Origin: Candidatus Kapaibacterium sp.
GTDB taxonomy: Bacteria > Bacteroidota > Ignavibacteria > Kapaibacteriales > UBA2268
DNA: 64,000 nucleotides
Assembly (NCBI GenBank): GCA_026418625.1
Contig: JAOABA010000056.1
Coordinates: 62,001-126,000, forward strand
Reading direction: 5' to 3'
Shown here: one piece after another, positions 32,851-42,795 of the stretch
Layout of the letters: each line of letters opens with the position of its first letter
How positions within the stretch are numbered: position 1 is the first letter of the stretch
Made by a program: the position numbers and the translations under genes
Notes under the pieces: model-generated
What the model was told of the DNA's origin: nothing
The model's database searches: none
What the model saw: only the letters and a program-made list of their open reading frames with translations

Positions 32851-35505
32851 ATGTTCATAAACTTGAATAATATGAAAAATTTAAACGATTGTAAGAGAAT
32901 AATGAGAAAATTTAGATTTATATTGGTTTTAGCTTTATTATTAGCAACATCAGGGCTAACTGCAAAGGAATATGCACCTTTTACGCAAGAAGACATATCA
33001 AAAATCATTAAATCAGAAACAAGATTTATTGTGAATCTAAGTGGAAAATGGGAAATGCTTGATAGTGACGAACAATGGCAGACTGTTACGATTCCATCAA
33101 GCTATAACACAAAAAACAGGGTTGTTTATCAAAGAACCGTCAAAATTGACCCAAATATATTAAATAAATTCATTTGGCAACTTTATTTTTTTGGGATTGA
33201 TGACCATCTCGAAGTGTATTTTAATAATCAATTTATTGGTAAGTATTTCGGAGGAATGACTCCTTTTACTGTTCAAATTCCATCGAGATTAATTCAAAAA
33301 GAAACAAATACAATCAGGTTAGAATTATCGTCAGCTGGCGATAACGCACAAAAAGTAAAATCTCAATATAATTTTTCCAAAAAAATCTACACCGATATTA
33401 TAAGAGATGTTCTGCTTATAGGAACCCCTCAGATTTGGATAAGCGATTTGAGTTACAAAACAACTTTGAAACCAGATTTTTCATCTGCAATGGTCGAAGT
33501 TAAAGCAAAAATTTCCTCTGGAAGTATTGTTCCTTTCAGTGCTAAAACACAAACACAAGATTCCTTAATTGCCTTAGGATTGGGAAAAACCTCTGTTTTA
33601 GCTGATGTTATAATTAAAAATAAACAAACAAATCAAATAGTTGCTCAATCTCAAAGCCAATCAATAGAAATTCAACAAGACCGGACAGTTCTATTCAATA
33701 CTAATTTAAATGTTTTAAATCCATTATTATGGTCACCCGAGAATCCTAATTTATACGAGATTAATTTAAAAATTTCGAAGAACAATCAAACAATTGATGA
33801 TTATGGTATTACCCTCGGTTTTCAATCAGTTGTTACAGCTTTGGAAAATAACCAACCTTCTTTTTTTCTTAATGGGAAAAAAATTGTAATCAACGGAGTT
33901 GATTATATAGAAGATTATAGCGCCTATAACCAAACTTTAAGCGCAGAAAGAATGGAAAACGATATAAAGACTATTAAAGTTCTTGGAGCCAATCTTATTA
34001 GGTTTAAATATGGAGTGCCCCATCCATACCTTGCATATCTTTGCGATAAGTATGGATTATTTATGATGATCGACCTGCCGCTTTACTATTCACCTGCAAG
34101 TCTGTTGCTAAGTGAGGATAATTTAGTAAGAATGAGAAATATTGCTGATAGGATTATTAATCATTTTTCAATCCATCCTTCATTATTTTCTTGGAATCTG
34201 TCTTATGGAGTTGAAGAAGGTAATGAAAAAATTGACAAAGCAATAAATGATTTGCTAATACTATTCAAGTCAAATTCACAAAGATTAGTCTCAAAAACAA
34301 TTCTATTCGGTATAAAAGAATTAAACCATAAAAATTTTGACTTTATAATCATTCAAACGACCAAAAAATATTCAGTCAAAGAAAAAATTATTAATGAATT
34401 AGAAAGAATAAAGAAGTTAGCCGCAGGAAAACCATTAATATTAACTTATGGCACAATAGTCCAGCCGGACAATCACAACGGTTTTTCCGATCCTAACTCT
34501 TTGGAGTATCAGTCTTATTTTATCCAGACATATTATCATATAGCCGAAGATGCCAATCTCAACGGCTCAATAATCTGGTCATACTCTGACTATGAATTAG
34601 AAGCACCACTGCTATTAGCAGAAAACCAAAACAAATTCATAAATACATCAGGACTGACAGATAGATCAAGGAATCATAGAATTTCATTTGCAACACTTCA
34701 GGCTCTTTTTAATAAAGAAAAAGAACCAATGCTCGATTCAGGAACCTATGCCGAGAAAACACCAATAATCTTTATAATCATTGGATTAATTTTGAGCATA
34801 GCAATAATTTTTATGATAAATAGGTTTAGGCGATTTCGCGAATATATCTTTCGAGCTTTCTTGCGACCATATAATTTCTATGCTGATATTCGAGACCAAA
34901 GAATAATGTCATTACTTCAAACAATCTCTTTGAATATCATTATATCATTCACTTTGGGGTTATTTTTATCCTCTGTATTATTTTATTTAAAAAACAATGA
35001 ATATGTTCAATTTGCTCTAAATCTATTAATTCCTTGGAGAAATATAGCTGCATTTTTATTTGATTTAATATGGTCACCTGAATTAATGCTTTTTATATTA
35101 TCATTTATATTTCTCACACTAAGTGCTTTGATATCTTCTATTTTAAAAATTTTCACATTTTTCATAAGAAGCAGAATATTTTTTACTGATACATTGACAA
35201 TAACAACTTGGGCAAGTGTCCCAATATTAATACTATTACCTTTTTCCATCATTCTGACAAAGCTTTTAAGTTTAAGCGTTTTTCTGAATTGGGTTATTTT
35301 TATATTGTTTTTGCTTATTATGGTATGGGTAATTTTAAGAATTATTAAGGCGTCTGCGGTGGTGTTTGATACAAGGAACTCTACAACTTATTTAGTTTCC
35401 GGAATATTTTTAGCTGTTATTATAGGTTCGATTTTTGCATTTTACCATTATCAAGTTTCAATTTTTTCTTATTTAACATATTTTACCGAAAAAATATTCA
35501 ATTAA
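32851..35505 (+). CDS. GH2-like beta-glycosidase fold fused to polytopic membrane domain
   Basis: Protein of 884 residues. ATG 32851 follows AAGGA by six bases; ATG 32902 directly before the signal is an alternative. Order: signal helix (FRFILVLALLLATSGLTA); GH2 sugar-binding jelly roll (about 45-160); immunoglobulin-like domain (about 180-330); TIM-barrel-like domain (about 335-640); then about seven membrane helices (FIIIGLILSIAIIFMI onward). The catalytic residues expected of GH2 are not evident: the acid/base region reads FSWNLSYGVEE rather than W-x-L-G-N-E, and the nucleophile region LILTYGTIVQ lacks the Glu of the usual EYG. I infer a non-catalytic sugar-binding or membrane complex role. 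It follows the bi-domain oxidoreductase gene by 24 bases. Confidence 0.75.
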   Translation: MFINLNNMKNLNDCKRIMRKFRFILVLALLLATSGLTAKEYAPFTQEDISKIIKSETRFIVNLSGKWEMLDSDEQWQTVTIPSSYNTKNRVVYQRTVKIDPNILNKFIWQLYFFGIDDHLEVYFNNQFIGKYFGGMTPFTVQIPSRLIQKETNTIRLELSSAGDNAQKVKSQYNFSKKIYTDIIRDVLLIGTPQIWISDLSYKTTLKPDFSSAMVEVKAKISSGSIVPFSAKTQTQDSLIALGLGKTSVLADVIIKNKQTNQIVAQSQSQSIEIQQDRTVLFNTNLNVLNPLLWSPENPNLYEINLKISKNNQTIDDYGITLGFQSVVTALENNQPSFFLNGKKIVINGVDYIEDYSAYNQTLSAERMENDIKTIKVLGANLIRFKYGVPHPYLAYLCDKYGLFMMIDLPLYYSPASLLLSEDNLVRMRNIADRIINHFSIHPSLFSWNLSYGVEEGNEKIDKAINDLLILFKSNSQRLVSKTILFGIKELNHKNFDFIIIQTTKKYSVKEKIINELERIKKLAAGKPLILTYGTIVQPDNHNGFSDPNSLEYQSYFIQTYYHIAEDANLNGSIIWSYSDYELEAPLLLAENQNKFINTSGLTDRSRNHRISFATLQALFNKEKEPMLDSGTYAEKTPIIFIIIGLILSIAIIFMINRFRRFREYIFRAFLRPYNFYADIRDQRIMSLLQTISLNIIISFTLGLFLSSVLFYLKNNEYVQFALNLLIPWRNIAAFLFDLIWSPELMLFILSFIFLTLSALISSILKIFTFFIRSRIFFTDTLTITTWASVPILILLPFSIILTKLLSLSVFLNWVIFILFLLIMVWVILRIIKASAVVFDTRNSTTYLVSGIFLAVIIGSIFAFYHYQVSIFSYLTYFTEKIFN

Positions 35506-35579
35506 AATAAAACTTAGTATATTGCGTGAAAGCTATTTCCATTTATTGAAAATTTAAGCAATCGTTAGTTGAGGAAAAA

Positions 35580-36524
35580 ATGTCTAATGAAAATAATAAT
35601 ATATCAGAAAGGCAGATGAAATTGAAAACATTTTATTCCTTGAAGGAAGCTTTGAAGGAACCCGAAAATGTTACAAAGCTTGACCTTCATTTGAAAAATC
35701 TTGAATCACTTCCGGAAGAAATATTTTACTTTCCAAATTTAATCGAACTCAATTTAGTAAACAACAAAATCAAAGAAATTCCTGACAAAATTAAAAATTT
35801 AGTAAATTTAAGAAAATTAGAACTAAGCGGAAATAGATTAGTTGAGTTCCCTATAGCTATTACTAATTTATTTAATCTACAAACTTTAGTTCTAAGCTGG
35901 AACGAGATTTATTATATTCCCGAATCTATCGGTCTGCTTAAAAATCTCGAGTGGTTTGGTATGAACCACAATAAATTAAAATATTTACCAAATAGTATTG
36001 GTGAATTAAAAAATCTAAAAGAACTTGTTCTTAATGATAATGAACTAATTAACTTACCAGATACAATTGGAAATCTTGAAAATCTTGAAAAATTAAGAAT
36101 TTCCGGAAATCATCTTATCTCATTGCCTGAGACTATTGGGAATCTGAAGAATTTGAAAAAACTCGAAGCACACGAAAATAATATTACATCTCTTCCAGAG
36201 ACTATTGGCGATTTGGAAAATTTAGAAAAATTGAGGCTTTATAAAAATTTGCTTGTTGGGTTACCTAATTCTATTGGAAAACTTAAAAATTTGAAGAAAT
36301 TGATTCTTTATGAAAATGAATTACAATTTCTTCCTGACTCTATAGGTAATTTATCTAATTTAACAGAGCTTGAGTTGAGCTATAATGAGCTAAGTTCATT
36401 GCCTGAAACAATTACCGAGCTAAAAAACTTACAAGTAATTGATTTGAGTAAGAATGAATTTACTATATCTGAAATTGAAAAGATAAAATCTTTCCTTCCA
36501 AACGTAAAAGTTATTACAAATTAA
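35580..36524 (+). CDS. Leucine-rich-repeat protein, 12 regular repeats
   Basis: Protein of 314 residues. After a short N-terminal segment it consists almost wholly of twelve 23-residue leucine-rich repeats of the form L-P-x-x-I-G-x-L-x-N-L-x-x-L-x-L-x-x-N-x-L (for example LPETIGNLKNLKKLEAHENN). The regular 23-residue period is that of the bacterial/plant intracellular Ras-group LRR type. No signal peptide, sorting domain or kinase/GTPase domain is attached, so it should be cytosolic and serve protein binding. The nearly identical units mean that repeat number may vary by recombination. It ends 26 bases before the converging transposase fragment. Confidence 0.85.
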   Translation: MSNENNNISERQMKLKTFYSLKEALKEPENVTKLDLHLKNLESLPEEIFYFPNLIELNLVNNKIKEIPDKIKNLVNLRKLELSGNRLVEFPIAITNLFNLQTLVLSWNEIYYIPESIGLLKNLEWFGMNHNKLKYLPNSIGELKNLKELVLNDNELINLPDTIGNLENLEKLRISGNHLISLPETIGNLKNLKKLEAHENNITSLPETIGDLENLEKLRLYKNLLVGLPNSIGKLKNLKKLILYENELQFLPDSIGNLSNLTELELSYNELSSLPETITELKNLQVIDLSKNEFTISEIEKIKSFLPNVKVITN

Positions 36525-36550
36525 GATTAATAACTTTTTAAAGAAAAAAA

Positions 36551-36850
36551 TTAACTAAAAGAACTGGAGACACCATTTTTGTAGTTGGTGTTATTCGATT
36601 TAATTCTTGGTCTACCGGGTTTAGGTGCGTCGTAAAGTCCGTGAATTCCTTTTTCAGTCCAAACATCAATCCAACGGCTAACGGTATCACGGTGAACATC
36701 AAAAATAACTGCAATATTATCAATGGAATATTTTTTTGCACTTAACATAATAGCATGAGCTCGTTGGCGGGTTCTATGAGTGGAACCATTTCTAATAATT
36801 CTATTGAGCTTTTTTTCTTCATCTTTTGTTAAAGAATAAACGAATTTCAT
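36551..36850 (-). pseudogene. IS630-type transposase N-terminal HTH fragment
   Basis: Reading frame of 99 residues holding only the helix-turn-helix region of an IS630-family transposase: LTKDEEKKLNRIIRNG, RQRAHAIMLSAKKYSIDNIAVIF, VHRDTVSRWIDVWTEKGIHGLYD and PKPGRPRIK. The DDE catalytic half is absent, because the LRR gene ends directly downstream. Some IS630 elements split the transposase into two frames, so this may be OrfA whose OrfB was lost. I see no clear terminal inverted repeats. A domesticated DNA-binding protein is possible but less likely. Confidence 0.68.
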
Positions 36851-37027
36851 AGCTACCTCTAAAAATTTTAACTAAAAAAACGATAATAATTAAAAGTAAT
36901 ATTTGAAAATTTTTTTTAAATTTACTTTGATAAACTTATTAAATACAAAATATTCAAATATCAAAAGCGAAAATAACATACAAGTTTTTTTTAAAAAAGT
37001 TCCATTTTCCTCCATTTTTTGAAGAAT

Positions 37028-39574
37028 ATGGGTAAAAGGTTAAATATATCGCCTTATAAGTTGGAAAAACTAAAAAACGCCGTGTTAATTACACTTGGCA
37101 GACGACAGATTGCAACTCATTCCGATTGTGAGATTTTAGCAGAAAAAATTTTGGATAAGACTGATAGAACAATTGGAATAACAACTTTAAGGAGATTTTT
37201 TGGTCTTGATCCTGCTAAAAATCTTCCTTCTCCATATACTTTAGACACTCTTGCAATATTTAGTGGATATAGCTCGTGGCAGGATATTGCTGATATTGAC
37301 ACTCAATCACAACAAAATACTTTTGATTTTTTTTCACAAAACGGACAAAATAATACCAAAATCACTTGGGAAAATTTAAAATCAAATGCTTATTCTATTT
37401 CTCAATTCAATTTAAGAGCATTAAAGAAAAAAACCGGTATTGCCTATGAACACACAATCCAAAGAGAATTTGCTATTGAGCAAATTATGAATTTTCTTGA
37501 GTCAAATTATACAGCCACTGCTTTTATAGCTCCGGGTGGTTATGGAAAATCAACACTTTTGGCAAAAACTATTGAAAAAATTTGGTTTTCTGATGTCCCT
37601 GTTTATAAAAATGACATTGTTTGGTTTATTGATGGCAGTTTACTCAACGGTTTTTTAGTCAGGGGTTTTGATTTTGCAGGATGGCTGGCAGGACAAATTG
37701 GATTAAATCACACCCAAAATTATAGAGAGATATATTCTGGTGAGAATCCACCAAAAGGCAGAATGATTCTTGTGCTTGATGCGGTTGATGAAATTAGCCA
37801 AAAAGAAAGCCAACTTCGTGAGGTTATTTTGGCAATATTAAATTTAATTGCATCAAATGCTGAAACTCCTTGGCTTAAAGTTATTTTAGCTATGAGAAAT
37901 CTTACTTGGAATCGTTTTGTTTATTATCATAATAATTTTCCTAACATACAGAACTATTGGTATAATGTCCCATTTAGAGTTTATAACGAAGATTTTACAA
38001 ATATTCCTCCTTTAAGCACTGATGAAATGCTTAAAATAGCAAGAAATCTTCGAAGTAGCTTTGATGAAAATATTTATGAAAAGTTAGAAGAAGTTATTCT
38101 ATCAGAGGATTTTTCCTACGTTCTTTCTTTTCCTCTTTATTTTCAGATGTTCATTCAATTGATTCAAGAAAAAAACGCAGTTCCGGAAAGTGAAACTGAA
38201 TTATTTATAGAATTTCTAAGGACCAAAATTTCTGCTGGTAGCTTTGCCGAAGGTAAACAAGCTGTTATTCAAGCTATTTTAGAAGAGCTTGATTATGGAT
38301 ACAAAGGTATAGCGGCTCCGAAAAAGAAGCTTATGATGAATGATGCATTCAAAAATAACCCGAAAGCATATCACGAACTATTATCCTTCGGGATTTTAAG
38401 GGAGTATCAGCATTTTAATAATTTTGGGATTATGTCAATTCATATACAATTCGGGCATAAAAATTTGCTTGAATTTCTGATTGCTACTCATTTTGCTGCT
38501 AAAGATGACAAACTTTCGATTTCGACTTTTGAGTTTATTTTTAAAAGATATCAAAACAACCAACTGAAGACTGAAATAATCAAATGGTTAATCAAACTGG
38601 CATTCTTCGAAAAGGAATACGATGTTGTTTTTAATCTTAATAAGTTAATAAAAAAGTATGATTATTTTACAAAACCCGATAAGTTTCAATATTTTGATGA
38701 ATACTGGGAAACAATTCAAACTATTGGTATTGCACTCAGGCACGATAATGTAGCCTTCGATGTTCTTATACCCCGATTTGCGGCAGATACAAACTGGCAA
38801 AAATGGTATTTTGAAACTTTTGTTGATATTGATTTTTTAGTTTTAAAATATGGTAAAGCACTTTGGTATTATTTGGTTTATAATAAATCACCCGAGGGTC
38901 AAATTTTTGGGCATTCATTGCTTTTGTATAAATTCATTCTTGAAGCTGAATATGAAGAAGCAAAGTATGAGATAAAATTACTTGATGGGATAAAATTTAA
39001 TCCTTTGGAATTGCATCCTCTTCTTTTAGGGCGACTAATGGCTTTCAAAGCAATTTACTATTATTTTTTCGAAGGTTCATTACCAAAAGAGCTGTTAAAT
39101 TTAATTTTAGAATACGAAGAAAAAATTCATTCAACAAATAAATATCAGGAATTCATCCCTTGTTACCATTCAGCGATAATTTTTGCATTAAATCTTTGCA
39201 GAGAATATGAACTGACAAAACTATTATGGGAAAAGATTTATCCCAAATATGATCAATCTATCAATAAATTAAGAATCCCCGAAATTGATCTTGCAAAAGT
39301 TTTTCTTGCTAATTCATATCTCGAAACGGGAGAACTTGAAAATGGTTATGTGATATTAAACGATTATCACGAAAACTTATACCAGACAACCAGAAATAGC
39401 TATAGTATCTATAAAAACATTATAGAAGCAAAATTCCTTTTCTTGCTTGGCGATCTTGAAAAAGCCGACAAATTAATGGATGAAGCCCTCATTAAAACCA
39501 AAAAGTTTGGCTACAAATTGCTTGAGCTATTTATTTCCAGAGGATTAACTGAATCCCAACAATTTATGTTTTAG
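37028..39574 (+). CDS. STAND-type NTPase with Bacteroidota N-terminal domain
   Basis: Large cytosolic protein of 848 residues. I start at ATG 37028; the track uses TTG 37019. The N-terminal 90 residues (ITTLRRFFGLDPAKN, PYTLDTLAIFSGYSSWQDI) form a small helical domain seen at the front of many Bacteroidota regulators and NTPases. A P-loop NTPase of the NACHT/STAND kind follows: Walker A APGGYGKST at 168-176 and Walker B MILVLDAVDEI near 246-256. After the ATPase come winged-helix-like and long alpha-helical repeats resembling TPRs (EAKFLFLLGDLEKADKLMDEAL), probably the sensor. Such proteins serve as signal switches and some defend against phage. No effector domain is recognised, and nothing nearby supplies one, so the role is open. 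Confidence 0.75.
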   Translation: MGKRLNISPYKLEKLKNAVLITLGRRQIATHSDCEILAEKILDKTDRTIGITTLRRFFGLDPAKNLPSPYTLDTLAIFSGYSSWQDIADIDTQSQQNTFDFFSQNGQNNTKITWENLKSNAYSISQFNLRALKKKTGIAYEHTIQREFAIEQIMNFLESNYTATAFIAPGGYGKSTLLAKTIEKIWFSDVPVYKNDIVWFIDGSLLNGFLVRGFDFAGWLAGQIGLNHTQNYREIYSGENPPKGRMILVLDAVDEISQKESQLREVILAILNLIASNAETPWLKVILAMRNLTWNRFVYYHNNFPNIQNYWYNVPFRVYNEDFTNIPPLSTDEMLKIARNLRSSFDENIYEKLEEVILSEDFSYVLSFPLYFQMFIQLIQEKNAVPESETELFIEFLRTKISAGSFAEGKQAVIQAILEELDYGYKGIAAPKKKLMMNDAFKNNPKAYHELLSFGILREYQHFNNFGIMSIHIQFGHKNLLEFLIATHFAAKDDKLSISTFEFIFKRYQNNQLKTEIIKWLIKLAFFEKEYDVVFNLNKLIKKYDYFTKPDKFQYFDEYWETIQTIGIALRHDNVAFDVLIPRFAADTNWQKWYFETFVDIDFLVLKYGKALWYYLVYNKSPEGQIFGHSLLLYKFILEAEYEEAKYEIKLLDGIKFNPLELHPLLLGRLMAFKAIYYYFFEGSLPKELLNLILEYEEKIHSTNKYQEFIPCYHSAIIFALNLCREYELTKLLWEKIYPKYDQSINKLRIPEIDLAKVFLANSYLETGELENGYVILNDYHENLYQTTRNSYSIYKNIIEAKFLFLLGDLEKADKLMDEALIKTKKFGYKLLELFISRGLTESQQFMF

Positions 39575-39582
39575 GATTGAAT

Positions 39583-40224
39583 TTATTCATTATATTCGAT
39601 AAATTCAAGCACTTTGGTAATTCCAGCACCGTGACGAAGTATAACAAATTCATCAGTAGTCATATCAATCACAGTTGATTCACCAACAAAGCTATATTCG
39701 TCCATCTTGATGATTAAATCCACTTGATTGATGAATGTTTGAGCAAATTCATCATAATCGTCAAATTGTCTGCCAAGCGGGTCTTTTGCACTAATTGAAA
39801 TTATCGGATGCCCCAGCTGCTTAATTATTGATTGACAAAGAATATTATCGGGAATTCTCATTCCAACAGTTTTTCTTTTGGGATCTTGAGCATAACGAGG
39901 AATCAATTTTGTTGCAGGAAGAATAAAGGTTATCGGACCGGGCACAAGCCGTTTAATGGTCTTGTAAGCAATATTAGATACTTTTGCAAATTCTGATACA
40001 TTCGAAAGTGAATCGCTAAGGAAAGTCATTTCTTTATGTTCTGGCAGTTTCCTTATTATTTTTATTCTTTCAATTCCCTCCTTGTTTGATAGGTTACAGC
40101 CCAAAGAAAAGCCTGTATCGGTTGGATAAAGGATAACTGCTCCATCAGTGATAGCATCTGCAACTTTTTTAATTTTTCTCCATTCGGGTGTTTTTGAGTG
40201 AATGTTGAGAATTAATGCTGACAT
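39583..40224 (-). CDS. yciO: YciO-type protein of the Sua5/YrdC family
   Basis: Protein of 213 residues matching YciO along its whole length: VILYPTDTGFSLGCNLSN, ERIKIIRKLPEHKEMTFL, KRKTVGMRIPDN, GHPIISISAKDPLG and STVIDMTTDEFVILRHGAG. The fold is that of threonylcarbamoyl-AMP synthase (TsaC/Sua5), which starts t6A synthesis on tRNA, but YciO members differ in the substrate site and have weak or uncertain synthase activity. It is therefore not safe to call this the t6A enzyme. It follows the amino-acid permease gene by 86 bases on the same strand. Confidence 0.9.
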   Translation of the reverse strand: MSALILNIHSKTPEWRKIKKVADAITDGAVILYPTDTGFSLGCNLSNKEGIERIKIIRKLPEHKEMTFLSDSLSNVSEFAKVSNIAYKTIKRLVPGPITFILPATKLIPRYAQDPKRKTVGMRIPDNILCQSIIKQLGHPIISISAKDPLGRQFDDYDEFAQTFINQVDLIIKMDEYSFVGESTVIDMTTDEFVILRHGAGITKVLEFIEYNE

Positions 40225-40310
40225 ATTTTACCTCGATAATTAAAAAATCCTTTTTTAAAATATGCTTTTATAAAAATATAACACAATATTGAATTTTCCT
40301 AACAAAATCT

Positions 40311-41771
40311 TCATTTTTTCTTATTTTTATATTTAAAATAGAGATAGAAAGGAACTCCTAACAAAACAAGCAATAATCCAAATAGTGATTTGATTATTCT
40401 TGGTTCACCTGCAGCAAAATTGTTATTTATAAAATTCAATATATCAGAATATAAAGTAAAACCAACGAAAAATATTGAAAAAATCACAAAAATTGCCGGA
40501 ACAAAAGGATAACCAAAAACTTTATATGGTCTGGGATGGTCGGGCATTTTCTTTCTAAGCACAAAAACCCCATAAGCTCCTAAACCATAAAATATCCAAC
40601 TAACAAATATTAGCATATCAGTCAGAGTATCAAAAGTTCCACTAAGAACAAGGATTGAGGTCCAAACAGCTTGAAAGAAAAGTGAGTTAGCAGGTGTGTG
40701 AAATTTTGGATGAGTTCTGCCATAAATGTCAAAGAAAACTTTTTTCTTGGACATAGCATAGTAAACTCTTGCACTTACCATTATTGTTCCGTTTGATGTT
40801 CCAAAGGTTGAAATCATAACTGCAGCCGCAATGAAGGCGCCACCATATACACCTAAGAATTTCACTGCTGCATCGGAAGCTACTAATTTCGAGTTAACCA
40901 TCTCATCAATTGGAAGTATATATAAATACACCAAATTAATCAATAAATAGACAATAATAACAATCAATGTTCCAAAAAATAAACCCAATGGTATATTTTT
41001 TCGGGGATTTTTGACTTCTCCAGATATATATGTAATGTTATTCCAGCCATCATAAGCCCAAAAAGCTCCCGATAGAGCCATAATAATTCCAAAAAACAAA
41101 CTGCTTTGTGAAGTTTGAAATGTGAGGTCTTTTGAAAAATTTTCAAAAGAGCCAACCCCGCTTGAAAACCCAAAAATTACTAAAAATAATATTGCAGAGA
41201 CTTTCATAATCGTAAAAAAAGCAGAAAGCCCACCACCAAATTTTACACCGAGATAATTTACAGTTGTTAAAAAAATAACTACAAGAATAGTTAGTGATTT
41301 GACACCTATATTTGCTAGTGGTGCGACTTCTCCTATGAAGGGAATGAACAAAACAACACTCTTTTCGATTTCTTCTGAAAAGTGTGGTAAAGGGAAGAAG
41401 AATTGAGTGTATTCAGCAAAAATGTAAGTTATGGAGGCAATAGAACCTGTTTGAACAACAGCAAGCATAGCCCAACCATATAGAAATGCAGTAAATTCTC
41501 CATACATTTTTTCAAAGTAAACATATTGCCCCCCGGTTTCTGATATCATTCCAGCTATTTCTGTGTTAGTCAATGCTCCAAATAAAGTAATAATTCCAGC
41601 TACAACCCAAATCATAAGGAGGAGTTCAGGTGAACCAAGTTGAGATGCCATAACCGCAGGCTTTTTGAAAATTCCGGAACCAATCATTGCTCCAATAACA
41701 ATAGTTACAGTCGTGAAAAGACCCAGTTGCTGCACCAGACCTTTATTGTTTGAAATTCCGTTTTTGTCCAT
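40311..41771 (-). CDS. APC-family amino acid permease
   Basis: Integral membrane protein of 486 residues with about 12 helices. The first helix has the substrate-binding turn [13 protein letters not shown] typical of APC carriers (about residues 27-40). [20 protein letters not shown] matches the LAT-like group, in which the conserved region on helix 6 holds the YDGWN block. Ends in [12 protein letters not shown]. It probably exchanges or takes up neutral amino acids by proton symport; exact substrate unknown. I choose ATG 41771; the track starts at TTG 41792. It follows mlaD by 36 bases. Confidence 0.88.
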   Translation of the reverse strand: MDKNGISNNKGLVQQLGLFTTVTIVIGAMIGSGIFKKPAVMASQLGSPELLLMIWVVAGIITLFGALTNTEIAGMISETGGQYVYFEKMYGEFTAFLYGWAMLAVVQTGSIASITYIFAEYTQFFFPLPHFSEEIEKSVVLFIPFIGEVAPLANIGVKSLTILVVIFLTTVNYLGVKFGGGLSAFFTIMKVSAILFLVIFGFSSGVGSFENFSKDLTFQTSQSSLFFGIIMALSGAFWAYDGWNNITYISGEVKNPRKNIPLGLFFGTLIVIIVYLLINLVYLYILPIDEMVNSKLVASDAAVKFLGVYGGAFIAAAVMISTFGTSNGTIMVSARVYYAMSKKKVFFDIYGRTHPKFHTPANSLFFQAVWTSILVLSGTFDTLTDMLIFVSWIFYGLGAYGVFVLRKKMPDHPRPYKVFGYPFVPAIFVIFSIFFVGFTLYSDILNFINNNFAAGEPRIIKSLFGLLLVLLGVPFYLYFKYKNKKK

Positions 41772-41807
41772 ATATTTTTGTTTTACTGCCAAAAAAAAAT
41801 TAAAAAA

Positions 41808-42779
41808 TCATTTTTCCGGTGGAGGTGGCTCAGAAAATAATAGCTGCCCGGGATTCTGAGTGATTTTACGCATTGTTCTTTGTATTTGTTTATTTGTCAA
41901 ATTAACACTTTGCATTGTTTCTCCCATTGTGAAAAGAACTGTTTCAGTTCTTAAACCAAGAATATTTAAAATTTCACTTGTTTTTAGCATAACAGAGTCA
42001 TACTGAGAAACAATATTAGTGACTTTTCCGGGCAGGTCAATCCTAATAAATTGAGATTGAATTGTATCAGAGAGATTCTCGAGATTTGTTGATGTTCTTT
42101 TAAGGCTTTCGGTAGTATTGACCAAGTTCGCAAGAATAGCCGAGCTATCTGTTTTTGCTAAGATATCTGATAAAGTTTTGCTTGATTTTTCGAGCTCTGA
42201 AATGATATTATAAAGTTTTTGATTATTAAAGAAATTTGATGAGGCGTTTAGAAAAGATACCATCTCGTCAGAAACTTCTTTATATCTGAATTGTAGTAAT
42301 TTATTGAGAACATCTCTGGCTGCTATTTCAATTTCTTCAATCCCCGATGGAGAGGAATAAATAACTGGATGAATAGGTTTGAAAGTCAGAATTGGGTGCA
42401 TTTTAGCTATTAAAGAGTCTGAAGGATAATGCAACTGCAGAAATTTATTTCCAGCTAAACCAGACATTTCGGATTTAACTCTAAGGTCATCATCAATTTT
42501 TATTTTACTATCAATTTCCATAACTACTTCAATTAGCTTACCGTCAGGTGCAACATCTATGTTTTTTATATTTCCAACTGGCACTCCTAAATATTTAACC
42601 GGTGAGCCTTTTTCCAGTCCTTGAACAGAACCTTCGAAATATGTAACATATAAACTTGTTTGTTTTAGAAATTGTTGAGTGCCTAACCAGATAATACCTC
42701 CGATTAGAATTAATGTTCCTACAAGAACAAAAATCCCGATTAAAAAAGGACTAGTTTTTTTTCTTGTTCTGTTTTTCAT
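41808..42779 (-). CDS. mlaD: MlaD-type MCE lipid-binding protein
   Basis: Protein of 323 residues with one N-terminal membrane anchor (TSPFLIGIFVLVGTLILIGGIIW) and a single MCE domain: VTYFEGSVQGLEKGSPVKYLGVPVGNIKNI. After the MCE domain there is a long helical stretch (about 150-300) as in MCE proteins that form tunnels or span the periplasm. MlaD hexamers bind phospholipid and pass it to or from the MlaE permease. It follows mlaF by 16 bases; the MlaE homologue of the window is at 14911. It ends with a proline-rich tail (EPPPPEK). Confidence 0.9.
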   Translation of the reverse strand: MKNRTRKKTSPFLIGIFVLVGTLILIGGIIWLGTQQFLKQTSLYVTYFEGSVQGLEKGSPVKYLGVPVGNIKNIDVAPDGKLIEVVMEIDSKIKIDDDLRVKSEMSGLAGNKFLQLHYPSDSLIAKMHPILTFKPIHPVIYSSPSGIEEIEIAARDVLNKLLQFRYKEVSDEMVSFLNASSNFFNNQKLYNIISELEKSSKTLSDILAKTDSSAILANLVNTTESLKRTSTNLENLSDTIQSQFIRIDLPGKVTNIVSQYDSVMLKTSEILNILGLRTETVLFTMGETMQSVNLTNKQIQRTMRKITQNPGQLLFSEPPPPEK

Positions 42780-42795
42780 ATTTATACCTTTTTAA

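Noticed and set aside
35580-36524. CRISPR-like or tandem DNA array
   Set aside because: The periodicity is 69 bp inside an open frame encoding LRRs, with no spacers.
36538-36741. Minus-strand ORF of 67 residues beside the transposase fragment
   Set aside because: It overlaps the HTH frame of the IS630 fragment in another frame and shows no transposase motif; I could not join it to a DDE domain.
35580-39574. Complete defence island of LRR protein, transposase and STAND NTPase
   Set aside because: No nuclease, effector or second defence gene is present; closeness alone does not support it.
39583-40224. Calling the YrdC-fold gene tsaC/sua5
   Set aside because: The whole-length match is to YciO, whose substrate-site motifs differ from the synthase.
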